A DNA stretch of 64,000 bases from an uncultured Agrobacterium sp. (GCA_913777615.1 CAJYTK010000002.1:1-64000); one strand, 5' to 3'. Shown: positions 53,602-62,239, counted from the first letter of the stretch. Numbers and translations: made by a program. The notes: generated by a model not told the origin, from the sequence alone.

Positions 53602-54399
53602 TCATACTAGCAGTTTCTCCATCATCATGTCGGGAACCACAGCGAACTCGCCGCCTATCCAACATCCATTCTTGCGCAAGGCTTCGAGGTGTTGTCCTTC
53701 CAATTCCCATGCCGCCCGAGCAGCATCGAATTTACGGGTTCGCATAGCTGCCCATCGGACCTTGGAACCTGGTGGGAAGCCTGCGTTCAACTCGGCAATA
53801 CGACGCTCAATGTTTCCCGACATGCCAATTTTGATGACACTGTGATCAGGCGGCAGATCGACAAGCGCATCTACCGGGCCTTCTAGGCGAAGTAGATAGA
53901 CGTACGTTTCGCCGCTCGGGCGCACGACAATTGCCTCACCCGAAACAGGCGGAGGGCCTCGCCGCCACGTTGGTGAAGACTGGGGTACCGCGAGTGCCAC
54001 GGCTGGCTCATTCCGCTCAAAGCTCCACGTCACCTGGACGGGTGTGTCTTCAGTGGCTGCAATTGCTGTACCTAGACCCGCATAAGTGAAGGGTGAACGA
54101 TCAGCCCCTCGCCAGAAGACGTGGACATCAATGGCGTTGGATATAAAGCGGTCAATCTGAGGCTGCCCACGTCTGGCGTTTGTCTTGCCAAACCAGACCA
54201 GGTTCTTGCCCTCCCACCTGTTGCCGTAGTCGTGCCCGGTGCGTCCCGCTACTCCTACGTTGGCAAAGATGAATGCCCGCCCGTTCCATTCGTCGTAGCC
54301 GGTATCCCAAGCCCCTCCACGCCGCTCGACAGGCATATCGATCTGAGTAGCCACCTCCTCCCTAGTGTACTGCTTTCCAACCTTGAAGACCTCAACCAT
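53602..54399 (-). CDS. Two-domain protein: DUF3427-like N-terminus and GIY-YIG (T5orf172-like) nuclease
   Basis: A 265-residue cargo protein. The N-terminal 140 residues (QYTREEVATQIDMP ... WFGKTNARRGQPQIDRF ... VHVFWRGADRSPFTYAGLG) resemble the DUF3427 domain seen with restriction-type helicases. The C-terminal 95 residues look like a GIY-YIG nuclease (TYVYLLRLE ... VIKIGMSGNIERRIAELNAG, later Glu in WELEGQHLEAL, GGEF), the T5orf172 branch. That makes a DNA-sensing nuclease, perhaps a phage-defence protein, plausible. ATG 54399 has AGGAGGGG close upstream. Domain calls are from motif memory and need checking. Confidence 0.62.
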   Translation of the reverse strand: MVEVFKVGKQYTREEVATQIDMPVERRGGAWDTGYDEWNGRAFIFANVGVAGRTGHDYGNRWEGKNLVWFGKTNARRGQPQIDRFISNAIDVHVFWRGADRSPFTYAGLGTAIAATEDTPVQVTWSFERNEPAVALAVPQSSPTWRRGPPPVSGEAIVVRPSGETYVYLLRLEGPVDALVDLPPDHSVIKIGMSGNIERRIAELNAGFPPGSKVRWAAMRTRKFDAARAAWELEGQHLEALRKNGCWIGGEFAVVPDMMMEKLLV

Positions 54400-54487
54400 G
54401 CCGCCCCTCCTGACCAAGGGCAACTTCTACCATGCCACCTGTCCGTTTGGGTATACCTCAGCGGACACTCTCAAACCGCGCTCCCGT

Positions 54488-54553
54488 CTGTCCCTTAGGG
54501 TTGACATACTGCTTACGGACATGCATCTATATGGACGCTACCCTATCGGACAG
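54488..54553. repeat. Inverted 14-bp repeats upstream of the serine recombinase (res-like region)
   Basis: CTGTCCCTTAGGGT at 54488-54501 and ACCCTATCGGACAG at 54540-54553 are inverted copies with 12 of 14 matches. Between them lie a TTGACA box (54501-54506) and a further TTACGGACA half-site. TGTCCGATA is like the half-sites bound by Tn3-type resolvases. Candidate recombination or autoregulation site for the recombinase that starts at 54563. Confidence 0.55.
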
Positions 54554-54562
54554 GAATTCGAA

Positions 54563-55198
54563 ATGGCAACGTTCCTCTATGCCCGCGTCTCAACAACCGA
54601 ACAGTCTCTTGATCACCAGCGAGCGCAAGCCGAGAAGGCCGGCTTCACCTTCGACCACGTGATTGCCGACCATGGCGTGTCGGGTGTCTCTGTCCTGATG
54701 AAGGATCGTCCAGAAGGAAGACGCCTATTCGACATGCTCCGGGATGGTGACGTGCTGGTCGTCCGCTGGATAGATCGCCTTGGCCGAAACTACGCTGATG
54801 TGACAGACACGATCCGCGAGTTCATCCGCCGGGGTGTGGTCATCCGCACGATCATCAACAACATGATCTTTGACGGCTCCACGACAGACCCCGTTCAAAT
54901 GGCCGTCAGAGACTCACTGATCGCCTTCATGGCCGCGACAGCACAGGCACAAGCCGAGGCCACGAAGGAAGCTCAGCGGGTCGCTATTGCCCAACTGAAG
55001 TCCAAAGACGATGGCAGCTACAAGGGGCGCAAGCCAAGCTACACCCGCGACCAGTTCTCTCAGGTAGTGGACATGGAGAGCAAAGGAGCGCCTGTCTCCG
55101 AGATCGCTAAGGCCACCGGCCTGTCACGCCAGACGATCTACCGCATAAAGGAAGACCCGGCAGCGGCTGAGAAGACATTGGCATTGTGGGGCGCATGA
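54563..55198 (+). CDS. Serine recombinase (resolvase/invertase family)
   Basis: A 211-residue site-specific recombinase. Catalytic Ser in FLYARVSTTEQSLDHQ (about residue 10), the arginines in KDRPEGRRLFDML and VVRWIDRLGRNYADV, and a C-terminal helix-turn-helix (SEIAKATGLSRQTIYRIKEDP). It lacks the long C-terminus of phage-type large recombinases. ATG 54563 is preceded by AGGAATTCGAA. It may resolve element dimers, invert a local segment, or be a second mobility gene; a res-like region precedes it. Confidence 0.9.
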   Translation: MATFLYARVSTTEQSLDHQRAQAEKAGFTFDHVIADHGVSGVSVLMKDRPEGRRLFDMLRDGDVLVVRWIDRLGRNYADVTDTIREFIRRGVVIRTIINNMIFDGSTTDPVQMAVRDSLIAFMAATAQAQAEATKEAQRVAIAQLKSKDDGSYKGRKPSYTRDQFSQVVDMESKGAPVSEIAKATGLSRQTIYRIKEDPAAAEKTLALWGA

Positions 55199-55232
55199 CC
55201 ACGAGGGGGAGAGATAATGTGTTTTGCACGGA

Positions 55233-56156
55233 TCATGGAGTCGGGGCTTGCGTCACTCTACCGCCCTTGGCCGACTTCTGCTGCAATCGCTGCCTGAACG
55301 CAGAGGCGTAGTAGCCACTCGCCTCATCCTGTATCCGCTGGAATTCAGCATTCATGAGCTGGGTCCCATCGATGATCTTCGATACGCGCGGCTGCTGCAA
55401 GCGAGGGATCGTGACGCCCAATTCGGTCTCGCAATCTCGAGCTGAATTGTTGGTCGCCACCTCGAAAAACTCTTCGCTCTCAAAGTTGAAGGTCAGTCGG
55501 TTGGTTCGGCATCGGTTCACCGTGAAGGGCGTTGCGTCGATCTGCTTTCCTTCCCACCTCGTGATCTTGTAAAACTCATCGGCAACCTCCATCACGCTGT
55601 ACGTCTGTGCCCATGAATTCCGGTCCGGCAACGTGAGCGCGACCTGATTGTAGCTGCAGTACCCTTCGGCCTTGTGGCACTTCACTGTGACGTAGTTGAC
55701 TGGATACGCAATCTTCTCATCGATGATTTGAACAGTACCGCGCAAAGCTGCGTAGTTCTCGTTTATGGAATGCGAGTAGCCGTACGAGAAAAAGTTGACG
55801 GGCTGCAACTTGATCCGCTCGGATCGATAGCTCAACTCGTTGATCTGACCAACCGTCAGGTCGCCTGTCACTACTTGTCCCAAGTCAGTCTGAAATGCTC
55901 GCTTAGCTCCTTCGAAGTCGGCCAAGCCATCATACAAGAGCGAGTTAAGCTGCGCCTGGAGAACATCGGAACCGAACTCTGATAGCGCCAAGTTCGTAGC
56001 CATGAGGTAAGCCATTGGAACCGACTGCTTTCTCTCGTCTTCGCTCATGCTGGCGATCTGAGCAGGGAGAAAGTCTCTGAACTTCAGCAGCGCAGCGTCA
56101 TCTGCGAATACGCCCCCCGGCCAGCTCAGCACCAGCGCACAAAGCCACTTCCTCAT
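55233..56156 (-). CDS. Exported protein with peptidoglycan-binding-like segment
   Basis: A 307-residue cargo protein with a signal peptide (MRKWLCALVLSWPGGVFA). Residues about 75-105 (DFEGAKRAFQTDLGQVVTGDLTVGQINEL) match the short peptidoglycan-binding domain type 1. The following part contains four cysteines (KCHKAEGYCSY; NRCRTN; RDCETELG), so disulfides in the periplasm are likely. The rest is not recognised. A strong ribosome site (GGGGGAGAG) precedes ATG 56156. It is the second exported protein of the element. Confidence 0.68.
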   Translation of the reverse strand: MRKWLCALVLSWPGGVFADDAALLKFRDFLPAQIASMSEDERKQSVPMAYLMATNLALSEFGSDVLQAQLNSLLYDGLADFEGAKRAFQTDLGQVVTGDLTVGQINELSYRSERIKLQPVNFFSYGYSHSINENYAALRGTVQIIDEKIAYPVNYVTVKCHKAEGYCSYNQVALTLPDRNSWAQTYSVMEVADEFYKITRWEGKQIDATPFTVNRCRTNRLTFNFESEEFFEVATNNSARDCETELGVTIPRLQQPRVSKIIDGTQLMNAEFQRIQDEASGYYASAFRQRLQQKSAKGGRVTQAPTP

Positions 56157-56255
56157 CTCTCCCCCTGCCCAAACTACCCTTGCCAGCTTTAGGCACAGCC
56201 TATGGCAGCCTCGCAGTTTAGTCCATCAGTTGTGGTATGCGCTTGCTTGGCTGTT

Positions 56256-56431
56256 CTAGGTTCCACTCGCACTCGCTGCCTTGTGAAGGCTACTATGGCA
56301 GTTTGTGCAACACGCGATCACGTTGTCGATAGGGGTCCAGCCCCGCTTTGCAGGAGGCTGCACACGATGGCTCTCAAGGTATAATAATCCGTCATTCTTC
56401 TCGAATGGCGGATCGACACTACAGCTTCACA
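56256..56431 (-). pseudogene. 5'-truncated HNH endonuclease fragment
   Basis: A short open frame on the minus strand reads PFEKNDGLLYLESHRVQP then TPIDNVIACCTNCHSSLHKA and stops. This is the C-terminal HNH nuclease core (normally YLEVHH ... N-x-x-x-L-C-x-x-C-H-x-x-x-H). The first His-His has become His-Arg and no upstream part is present: the frame opens only inside the end of the integrase gene. So a remnant of an earlier gene cut by rearrangement. Confidence 0.6.
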
Positions 56432-57798
56432 GACTGCACCTCAGCCGCAGCTTCCGTTGGCTCCGGCAGCCTGACCGCCTCAACGCAGGCCTTCATCTGG
56501 GCCGCCGAAGCACCGGTCGTATAGACGCCAAAGGTGATGTCCTTCTTCTTGTTGGCCTTGTGTCCGATCACATCCCTGATCGTCTCAGCCGGTTGATCTG
56601 CATGGCGGGCTTGGGTCGTGAACCACTTGCGGGCCGAGTGGAAGTTTACGAGGCTTCGTCTTTTGCCGGGCGGGAGTTCATGGACCCCCAGCTTCTTACG
56701 GAACGGGTTGAACCGCTTGCCGAAGGTGTCACCGGGATCACGCAGGTCGGCCACTTCATGGAAGAACCAATCCTTGGGTTGCTTGCCTTCGGTGCGGCGC
56801 TGAACGATTTCGGCAAGGGCTGGGTGGATTGGCACCTTGCGAGCGGCGGCTTCTGTCTTGCCCTGCTGGATGTCGAAAACCCCGTCATGGACCTCTTCGA
56901 CCCATAGCGTCAGTATCTCCGCTTGCCGCATTCCCGATAAGCAAGAGATCGTCAGCGCATCTCGTAAGAGCGGCTCCCAATCGGGGTCCATGTTGCTGGG
57001 ATAAGGCGCATATAGCAGCCGCTTCAGTTCGTCCTCTGTGTAGGGCCGCTCATCGTCACCGTCCCCCCGTTCAACGCGGCGTTTCTTGCTGGCACCCAGC
57101 TGACCCTGCCACGGGTTGTCCTTCAACTCGCCGGGGACGTGTCCGCGTACTAGGAGGTAATCCCAATATCCGCGAAGCCCGGTCATGTGTTTCTTTGCCG
57201 TGCTACGGTCCATCGGCTCGATAACTTCGGTGACATAGCGGCCAGCGTTCTTGCGGGTGATGTCAGGTAGCCTGAACTTCTCGGCAAAGCACCATCGGGC
57301 AAAACGGTTGAGAACGCCCCGTCGTTCAGCGGTGGTCTTTGGGGCTAGCTTGATGAAGCTCAGATATGCATCGAAGTGGTGGTCAATGGGATTGTCACCC
57401 GCGAAGGCGCGGACGAAACGTTCTCGGGCCTTCTCCTTCAGTGCATCCTGTTCGGCCTCAGCGGCCCATACGAGGTCCTGCAACGCCTCGCTATCGCGGC
57501 CTTGCTGAGTGGCTGCCAGAGCTTCCCGATAAAGCTGTCCTCGCTGCTCAGCTAGCTCTTCAGCCGAGCTGACCACCTCCCCCGCCTTCACGCGAGCGAA
57601 AAGCGTTCGAACCTCCCGCTCAAGGATGTCGCGCTGGGCCATAGCTTGTTTGATGTCGCCGGTGTTCAGGCTTTGCATGTACATCGTCTTGCCATGGAAG
57701 TGTTCGCGACAGGCGGCAGGAACCGCCATACGAAACCACCAAGTCTGCCCCCTTAGATCCAGCAACCGCTTGGACCCTTTGCTGCTCTTTCCCGCCAT
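56419..57798 (-). CDS. int: Tyrosine-type site-specific integrase
   Basis: A 459-residue integrase that should insert and excise the element at tRNA-Ala. N-terminal arm-binding part (about 1-60; RLLDLRGQTWWFRMAVPAACREHF), core-binding SAM-like domain (about 150-240), and catalytic domain (about 265-430) with the first Arg in SCLSGMRQAEILTL, HSARKWFTTQARHA (His-x2-Arg-like block), GHK, and the terminal Tyr in FGVYTTGAS. ATG 57798 overlaps one of the 12-bp repeats, so integrase binding there could repress its own gene. Length fits P4-like/DUF6538 integrases. Confidence 0.93.
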   Translation of the reverse strand: MAGKSSKGSKRLLDLRGQTWWFRMAVPAACREHFHGKTMYMQSLNTGDIKQAMAQRDILEREVRTLFARVKAGEVVSSAEELAEQRGQLYREALAATQQGRDSEALQDLVWAAEAEQDALKEKARERFVRAFAGDNPIDHHFDAYLSFIKLAPKTTAERRGVLNRFARWCFAEKFRLPDITRKNAGRYVTEVIEPMDRSTAKKHMTGLRGYWDYLLVRGHVPGELKDNPWQGQLGASKKRRVERGDGDDERPYTEDELKRLLYAPYPSNMDPDWEPLLRDALTISCLSGMRQAEILTLWVEEVHDGVFDIQQGKTEAAARKVPIHPALAEIVQRRTEGKQPKDWFFHEVADLRDPGDTFGKRFNPFRKKLGVHELPPGKRRSLVNFHSARKWFTTQARHADQPAETIRDVIGHKANKKKDITFGVYTTGASAAQMKACVEAVRLPEPTEAAAEVQSVKL

Positions 57799-57820
57799 TC
57801 TGACCAATCATTCTGACCAA
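57796..57820 (+). repeat. Right pair of 12-bp direct repeats, candidate integrase arm sites
   Basis: CATTCTGACCAA at 57796-57807 and 57809-57820, same sequence, orientation and 13-bp period as the left pair. The gap to the attR core is 59 bp. The first copy covers the integrase start codon. Confidence 0.75.
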
Positions 57821-57879
57821 CTTCACGCGCTGTTTAGCAAGGAAAAACAGTATTTTCAACGGCGTTATGTCCTAAATCG

Positions 57880-57902
57880 TCGATCCCGCTTAGCTCCACC
57901 AA
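57880..57902 (+). repeat. Right attachment site (attR core)
   Basis: 23-bp copy of the tRNA-Ala 3' end (begins TCGATCCCGCTTAGC, ends CCACCAA), identical to 49951-49973. Sequence after it should be the original downstream neighbour of the tRNA. Confidence 0.92.
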
Positions 57903-58037
57903 ATTCTCAGCAATGCATTTCGATCCCATTAGATAGAGTACGCCTCATTTGGCACAACTGTGAGCGCCATCGCTTCGATTTCTCTTGCTATTCAGTCGCA
58001 AAGAGCGGCAGTTTCTTCTTTTGAAGAGGAGATTCCA

Positions 58038-58166
58038 ATGGCTAAGGGTCAAGTGAGAAGCAACAAGGAAATCCGCAAACCGAAGAAGGACAAGGCGCCA
58101 CCGGCTGCGGCTCCTACTTTGGGAGCGAAGGCCGTTGAGGCCAGCAAGCAGAAGAAGCCGCAATAA
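58038..58166 (+). CDS. Small basic protein, 42 residues, conserved-looking
   Basis: The protein is MAKGQVRSNKEIRKPKKDK followed by an Ala/Pro linker and SKQKKPQ. Small lysine-rich proteins beginning MAKGQ-RSNKE occur in many proteobacteria without known function. ATG 58038 has GAAGAGGAG upstream at good distance. Its highly basic charge suggests binding to nucleic acid or ribosomes. Outside the element. Confidence 0.68.
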   Translation: MAKGQVRSNKEIRKPKKDKAPPAAAPTLGAKAVEASKQKKPQ

Positions 58167-58326
58167 ATCTTCGCTTTCTCTGTCTGCGACGCGGGCCTTC
58201 GAGGATCTTGGGGACCCGCTACGCGACCGTGAGTGTAAAGCTGACGATCAATGGAAACCACCGTCTCGCTCCTGGTGCAGTTCCAAATAGAGTCAAATCC
58301 CCATTGGGATTGAAGACGAGGTGTGA

Positions 58327-58602
58327 ATGCAGAAAGGGATAATGAAGGGGCGGATGGGTTTCGTCCTCATATTCCTCATTTGCGCAGCGATAGCCTTCAT
58401 GATTAACCTGCTCAACACCGTAAGCTTGCTTCCCAGTGGCGAGCGGGCGCAGGGAGCGTATCCGGAAAGAACGCAGGCTGAGCAATCTGACTTGAATGAA
58501 AGGCTGCGCATAGCGAAAGAAGAGGCGCGCAGGGCTGCCGCCGGAGCCCTTCAGGCCATGGAAGGCAATGCACGCGAACCGACCGCAGAAAAAAAGCAGT
58601 AG
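58327..58602 (+). CDS. Small single-span membrane protein, 91 residues
   Basis: One membrane segment (GFVLIFLICAAIAFMINLL, about residues 11-29) followed by a charged helical tail (QSDLNERLRIAKEEARRAAAGALQAMEG). I do not recognise the family. The ATG follows AGACGAGGTGTGA; ribosome site GAGG about 8 nt upstream. Lies between the 42-residue gene and the MarR gene. Confidence 0.6.
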   Translation: MQKGIMKGRMGFVLIFLICAAIAFMINLLNTVSLLPSGERAQGAYPERTQAEQSDLNERLRIAKEEARRAAAGALQAMEGNAREPTAEKKQ

Positions 58603-58711
58603 TCCAATTTGAGGGACCAGCCGGCTCCTCTCGATTTATTCCGTAGTCACCTGGACTATGTCTGACGTCCGGGAGACTGTGACTAACGCGACATCTTACA
58701 GGCGCGGAAAC

Positions 58712-59218
58712 TCACTCCTCTTCTCCATCATCCCCCGAAAGATGATTGCGCGTCGACTGCTTCACTTGCCCTACATGTGTAATCAGCCCGGAGATCACGA
58801 TAGGATCCACGTCAGCCATCATATCCTTCAACCAGCCGTCATGCGCCTTGGCCATCGCATCGAAGGTCTTGCGGCCCTTGTCGGTGAGGTAAGCGACGAT
58901 GACGCGGCGGTCGTCCGGGAGACGCTCGCGGATGACGAGGCCGTCGGCCTCTAAGCGCTCGACCAAGCCGGTAATGTTGCCGTTTGTCACCATGGTGCGC
59001 TTTGAGAGTTCGCCAAGGCGCAGGCCGTCGGTCTCGCGGTAGAGCTGCGAGAGGAGATCGAACTGCGGCAGCGTGGCGCCGAATTCGCGGCGCAGGCGAC
59101 GGCGGATTTCCTGGGAGATGAGTTTGGTGGTGGACAGCAGGCGAAGCCACAGGCGCAGTTCCTGTTTCTTGCCATCCTGCGTATCGCTTATGATCGCTTC
59201 CAGATCGATAGCCGCCAT
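58712..59218 (-). CDS. MarR-family regulator
   Basis: A 168-residue regulator with a winged helix-turn-helix (about 40-115; FGATLPQFDLLSQLYRETDGLRLGELSKRTMVTNGNITGLVERLEADGLVIRERLPDDRRV). The DDRR wing motif is present. It is divergent from the cyclase-family gene across 524 nt, so it likely controls that operon. MarR proteins of this type often respond to aromatic acids. Effector unknown. Confidence 0.88.
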   Translation of the reverse strand: MAAIDLEAIISDTQDGKKQELRLWLRLLSTTKLISQEIRRRLRREFGATLPQFDLLSQLYRETDGLRLGELSKRTMVTNGNITGLVERLEADGLVIRERLPDDRRVIVAYLTDKGRKTFDAMAKAHDGWLKDMMADVDPIVISGLITHVGQVKQSTRNHLSGDDGEEE

Positions 59219-59742
59219 TACCCGTCCCTTGTCTCAAAGTTTGCCGTGGCCTCTGAAGTTCGTGGCCCGCCCTTCAAGTTTCTTGCTTTAACCCATACCC
59301 TGGCGGCAAAACCTTTGCCTGCTTTTCCCACGACATGCTCTTATCGGTAGTCTAGAACACCATTCGTGATGCGCGGTCAACATTCTCAAAGCTTCAAGCA
59401 ATAGTCTGGCGCCGGTCGACGCGGGATTGCCAACCTCAGATTTCTTCAGCTCGGCTGATTTCGTCATGCGTTTGGCCTCCAATATATGCGTGTACAGATT
59501 TCTGACTGCTGGAGGTTCTAGCGGATTTCATCGGGCACGGTCTGGCGCGGACGCTATGTCCCTCGCTACATTCACTTTGAGATCATATCGCTGCGCTTAA
59601 ACCGCCTTTGAAAAACAATTGAAGCTTAAACAAAATTCTTGCATATCCATATTTTTGGTCATAGGTTTTCCCATTATCGCATCTGCTTCTTCAGCAGCGC
59701 TGACGAAGCAGGAACAGACGGTTCAAAATAAGGGGAACTTGA
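59219..59742. other. Long gap between MarR gene and cyclase-family operon
   Basis: 524 nt without a supported gene. Weak open frames on both strands lack family sequence or good ribosome sites. The part 59600-59660 is AT-rich and contains AATTGAAGCTTAAAC, a partial dyad that could be a MarR operator. Could also hold a decayed gene; I recognise none. Confidence 0.4.
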
Positions 59743-60528
59743 ATGACCGATGCTTCGATGATTGCAGGACTTGCCAGCGGGTTGCTTTCCGGCAAGGTGA
59801 AGGTTGTGGATTTGACGGCGCCGCTTGGGCCGGACACGCCGGTTCTCTATCTGCCGCCGCAGTTCGGCAAGAACACGCCCAATGTGAAGGTCCACACCAT
59901 TTCCGCCTATGACCAGGATGGCCCTTTCTGGGCTTGGAACTGGCTGGAGCTTGGCGAACATACCGGCACGCATTTCGATGCGCCCTGCCACTGGATTACC
60001 GGCAAAGACAATGCCGAAAACACGACAGATACCATTCCCCCGCAGAATTTCGTCGCACCGGTCAACGTCATCGATCGTTCGAAGGAAGCCGCTGAGAACC
60101 CGGATTATCTGCTGACGGTCGAAAGCATCCAGCAATGGGAAGCCGAACATGGCGAGATCGAAGCCGGCACCTGGGTTCTGCTGCGCACCGACTGGTATAA
60201 GCGCAATGGCTCTACGGAAACCTTCCTGAATGCCGATGAAAATGGCCCCCATTCCCCTGGTCCGACGGCAGAAGCCATCGAATATCTTCTCTCCAAGGGT
60301 ATTATCGGCTGGGGCCAGGAAACCATCGGCACGGATGCAGGCTCGGCAGGTGGCATGAACCCGCCCTTCCCTGCCCATAATCTGATGCATAAGGCCAACA
60401 AGTATGGTCTTGCCAGCCTCTGCCATCTCGACCAGTTGCCGGCCAAGGGCGCAATCCTGATCGCAGCACCGCTGAAGCTGGTCAAGGGAACCGGCTCGCC
60501 GGTACGCGCGCTGGCGCTCGTGATCTAG
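59743..60528 (+). CDS. Cyclase-family metal-dependent hydrolase (kynurenine formamidase-like)
   Basis: A 261-residue protein of the KynB/cyclase family (PF04199-type). The metal-binding motif HTGTHFDAPCHW is present (about residues 72-83), and GPDTPVLYLPP and TDWYKR are typical. Enzymes of this family hydrolyse formyl- or ring-type bonds, for example in tryptophan or isatin breakdown. ATG 59743 follows AAGGGGAA. First gene of a group with an FAD oxidoreductase, a MarR and a cupin. Substrate unknown. Confidence 0.82.
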   Translation: MTDASMIAGLASGLLSGKVKVVDLTAPLGPDTPVLYLPPQFGKNTPNVKVHTISAYDQDGPFWAWNWLELGEHTGTHFDAPCHWITGKDNAENTTDTIPPQNFVAPVNVIDRSKEAAENPDYLLTVESIQQWEAEHGEIEAGTWVLLRTDWYKRNGSTETFLNADENGPHSPGPTAEAIEYLLSKGIIGWGQETIGTDAGSAGGMNPPFPAHNLMHKANKYGLASLCHLDQLPAKGAILIAAPLKLVKGTGSPVRALALVI

Positions 60529-60632
60529 GCCAAAGCCCGCAGCAGTCTCATCTGTCGGTCGGAGGTGAACTCAGTGACTCCGGCCCTTTCCACCCATCGC
60601 GATGCCGCCTCTTGCGTCTGTGGAGTTTCCCC

Positions 60633-62222
60633 ATGGCTGATCCTGATTACATCATCGTCGGAAGCGGCATCAACGCGCTGGTCGCCGCAGCTCTCTTAGG
60701 CAAGAAGGGCAAACGTGTCCTGCTGCTCGAAAGAAACGACCGCATTGGCGGCTGCCTGCGCACAGAAGAAATCACACTTCCGGGCTACCGGCACGATGTC
60801 ATGGCAACGACCATGGTCCTGTTCCTCACGTCGCCTGCCTTCGCGGCTCTGGGCAAGGATCTGGAGGCCCGAGGGCTGGAGTTCTGCCACACATCAACGC
60901 CAACCGGCGTGCTGCGGACAGATGGCACGCATGCCATTCTCTCGACGGATCGCGCACGCAACATCGCCCGTTTCGATGGCATCGCCGATGGGGATGGCAA
61001 AGCCTTCGACCGTGAAATGGCGCGTTTCGCGAGCAATGCCGGTTTCGTCTTCGGCCTGCTTGGCGGTAATCTCTGGTCCACAGCGACAGCCAAGCTGCTG
61101 GGCCGCGAAGTCTGGAAACGGGGACTGAAGGGCCTCACTGCATTTTTCGGCGAGGCTCTGTCGCCTGCGCGAGGCTATCTCGAAACCACCTACCGCTCCG
61201 AGGAACTGCGCGGGCTTTTTGCGCCCTGGGCACTGCATTGCGGCCTTGGGCCGGAAAGCGCCTATTCCGCCGAGATGACGCGCGTTATCGGCTTTGCCAT
61301 TGAGGCGGCCGGTTGCCCGATCGTTAAAGGCGGGGCGGACAATCTGCTCGCAGCTTTCGAGCGGCTGATCACGGATCAGGGTGGCAGCATCATGCGTAGC
61401 GCCGATGTCGAGCGGGTCGATGTCGATGCGTCCGGCAAGGCCGTCGGCGTCACGCTTGCCGACGGGAAACAATTGCGAGCAGCCAAAGGCGTCATCGCCT
61501 CCGTCACGCCCCATCAGCTTTACCAGCGCCTTTTGAGCGCCTCGTCCACCAAGCTGCCACAACCAGTGCAGGAGGGCCTTGCCAGCTACCGATATGGCAA
61601 GGGCAATATGCAAATCCATTATGCGCTTCAAGCAGCGCCTCGCTGGCGCGCGGGCGAAGAGCTGAGCAAGGTGGCGCTCTTGCATCTAACCCCCGGTCTC
61701 GATGGAGTCTCTCGTTCCGCCAACGAGGCCGAACGTGGGCTTCTGCCGGCAGAGCCGACGGTCTGCGTCGGCCAGCCGACAGCGCTCGATCCCAGCCGTG
61801 CGCCGGATGGCGCTGCCGTTTTATGGCTGCAGGTGCCGGATACGCCACGCCACATCAAAGGCGATGCGGCGAATGAATTGGCATGCCCGGTTGACGGGCG
61901 CTGGACGGAGGCGCTGCGCGAGGCCTTTGCCGATCGCATCGAGGGAATCCTGCGCGCACAGATCGAGAATTTCGACGAGATCGTCCTGAAGCGCCGCGCT
62001 TACGCGCCGACAGACCTCGAGGCAATGAACATGAACCTCGTGGGCGGAGATCCTTACGGCGGCTTCTGCGGGCTCGACCAATTCTTTCTCTGGCGTCCGT
62101 TCAAAAGCTCGGTTAACCACAAGACCCATGTTGCGGGTCTTTACCATATCGGGGCGTCCACGCATCCTGGGCCGGGCCTTGCAGGCGGGTCCGGTTTCCT
62201 GCTCGCCTCGTCTTTGCGCTGA
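60633..62222 (+). CDS. FAD-dependent oxidoreductase, phytoene desaturase-like (CrtI family)
   Basis: A 529-residue flavoprotein. The N-terminal dinucleotide motif is DYIIVGSGINALVAAALLGKKGKRVLLLERNDRIGG, and the C-terminal FAD block is GLYHIGASTHPGPGLAGGSGFLLA. Similar proteins act as amine, carotenoid or other dehydrogenases; no carotenoid genes are near, so carotenoid synthesis is unlikely. It lies 104 nt after the cyclase-family gene and 17 nt before a MarR gene. ATG 60633. Confidence 0.82.
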   Translation: MADPDYIIVGSGINALVAAALLGKKGKRVLLLERNDRIGGCLRTEEITLPGYRHDVMATTMVLFLTSPAFAALGKDLEARGLEFCHTSTPTGVLRTDGTHAILSTDRARNIARFDGIADGDGKAFDREMARFASNAGFVFGLLGGNLWSTATAKLLGREVWKRGLKGLTAFFGEALSPARGYLETTYRSEELRGLFAPWALHCGLGPESAYSAEMTRVIGFAIEAAGCPIVKGGADNLLAAFERLITDQGGSIMRSADVERVDVDASGKAVGVTLADGKQLRAAKGVIASVTPHQLYQRLLSASSTKLPQPVQEGLASYRYGKGNMQIHYALQAAPRWRAGEELSKVALLHLTPGLDGVSRSANEAERGLLPAEPTVCVGQPTALDPSRAPDGAAVLWLQVPDTPRHIKGDAANELACPVDGRWTEALREAFADRIEGILRAQIENFDEIVLKRRAYAPTDLEAMNMNLVGGDPYGGFCGLDQFFLWRPFKSSVNHKTHVAGLYHIGASTHPGPGLAGGSGFLLASSLR

Positions 62223-62239
62223 TGAAGGGATGAAAGCAC

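Noticed and set aside
59288-59482. 64-residue minus-strand frame in the gap before the cyclase-family gene
   Set aside because: No family sequence and no good ribosome site; it is Arg-rich as random GC-rich frames are. Kept as non-coding.
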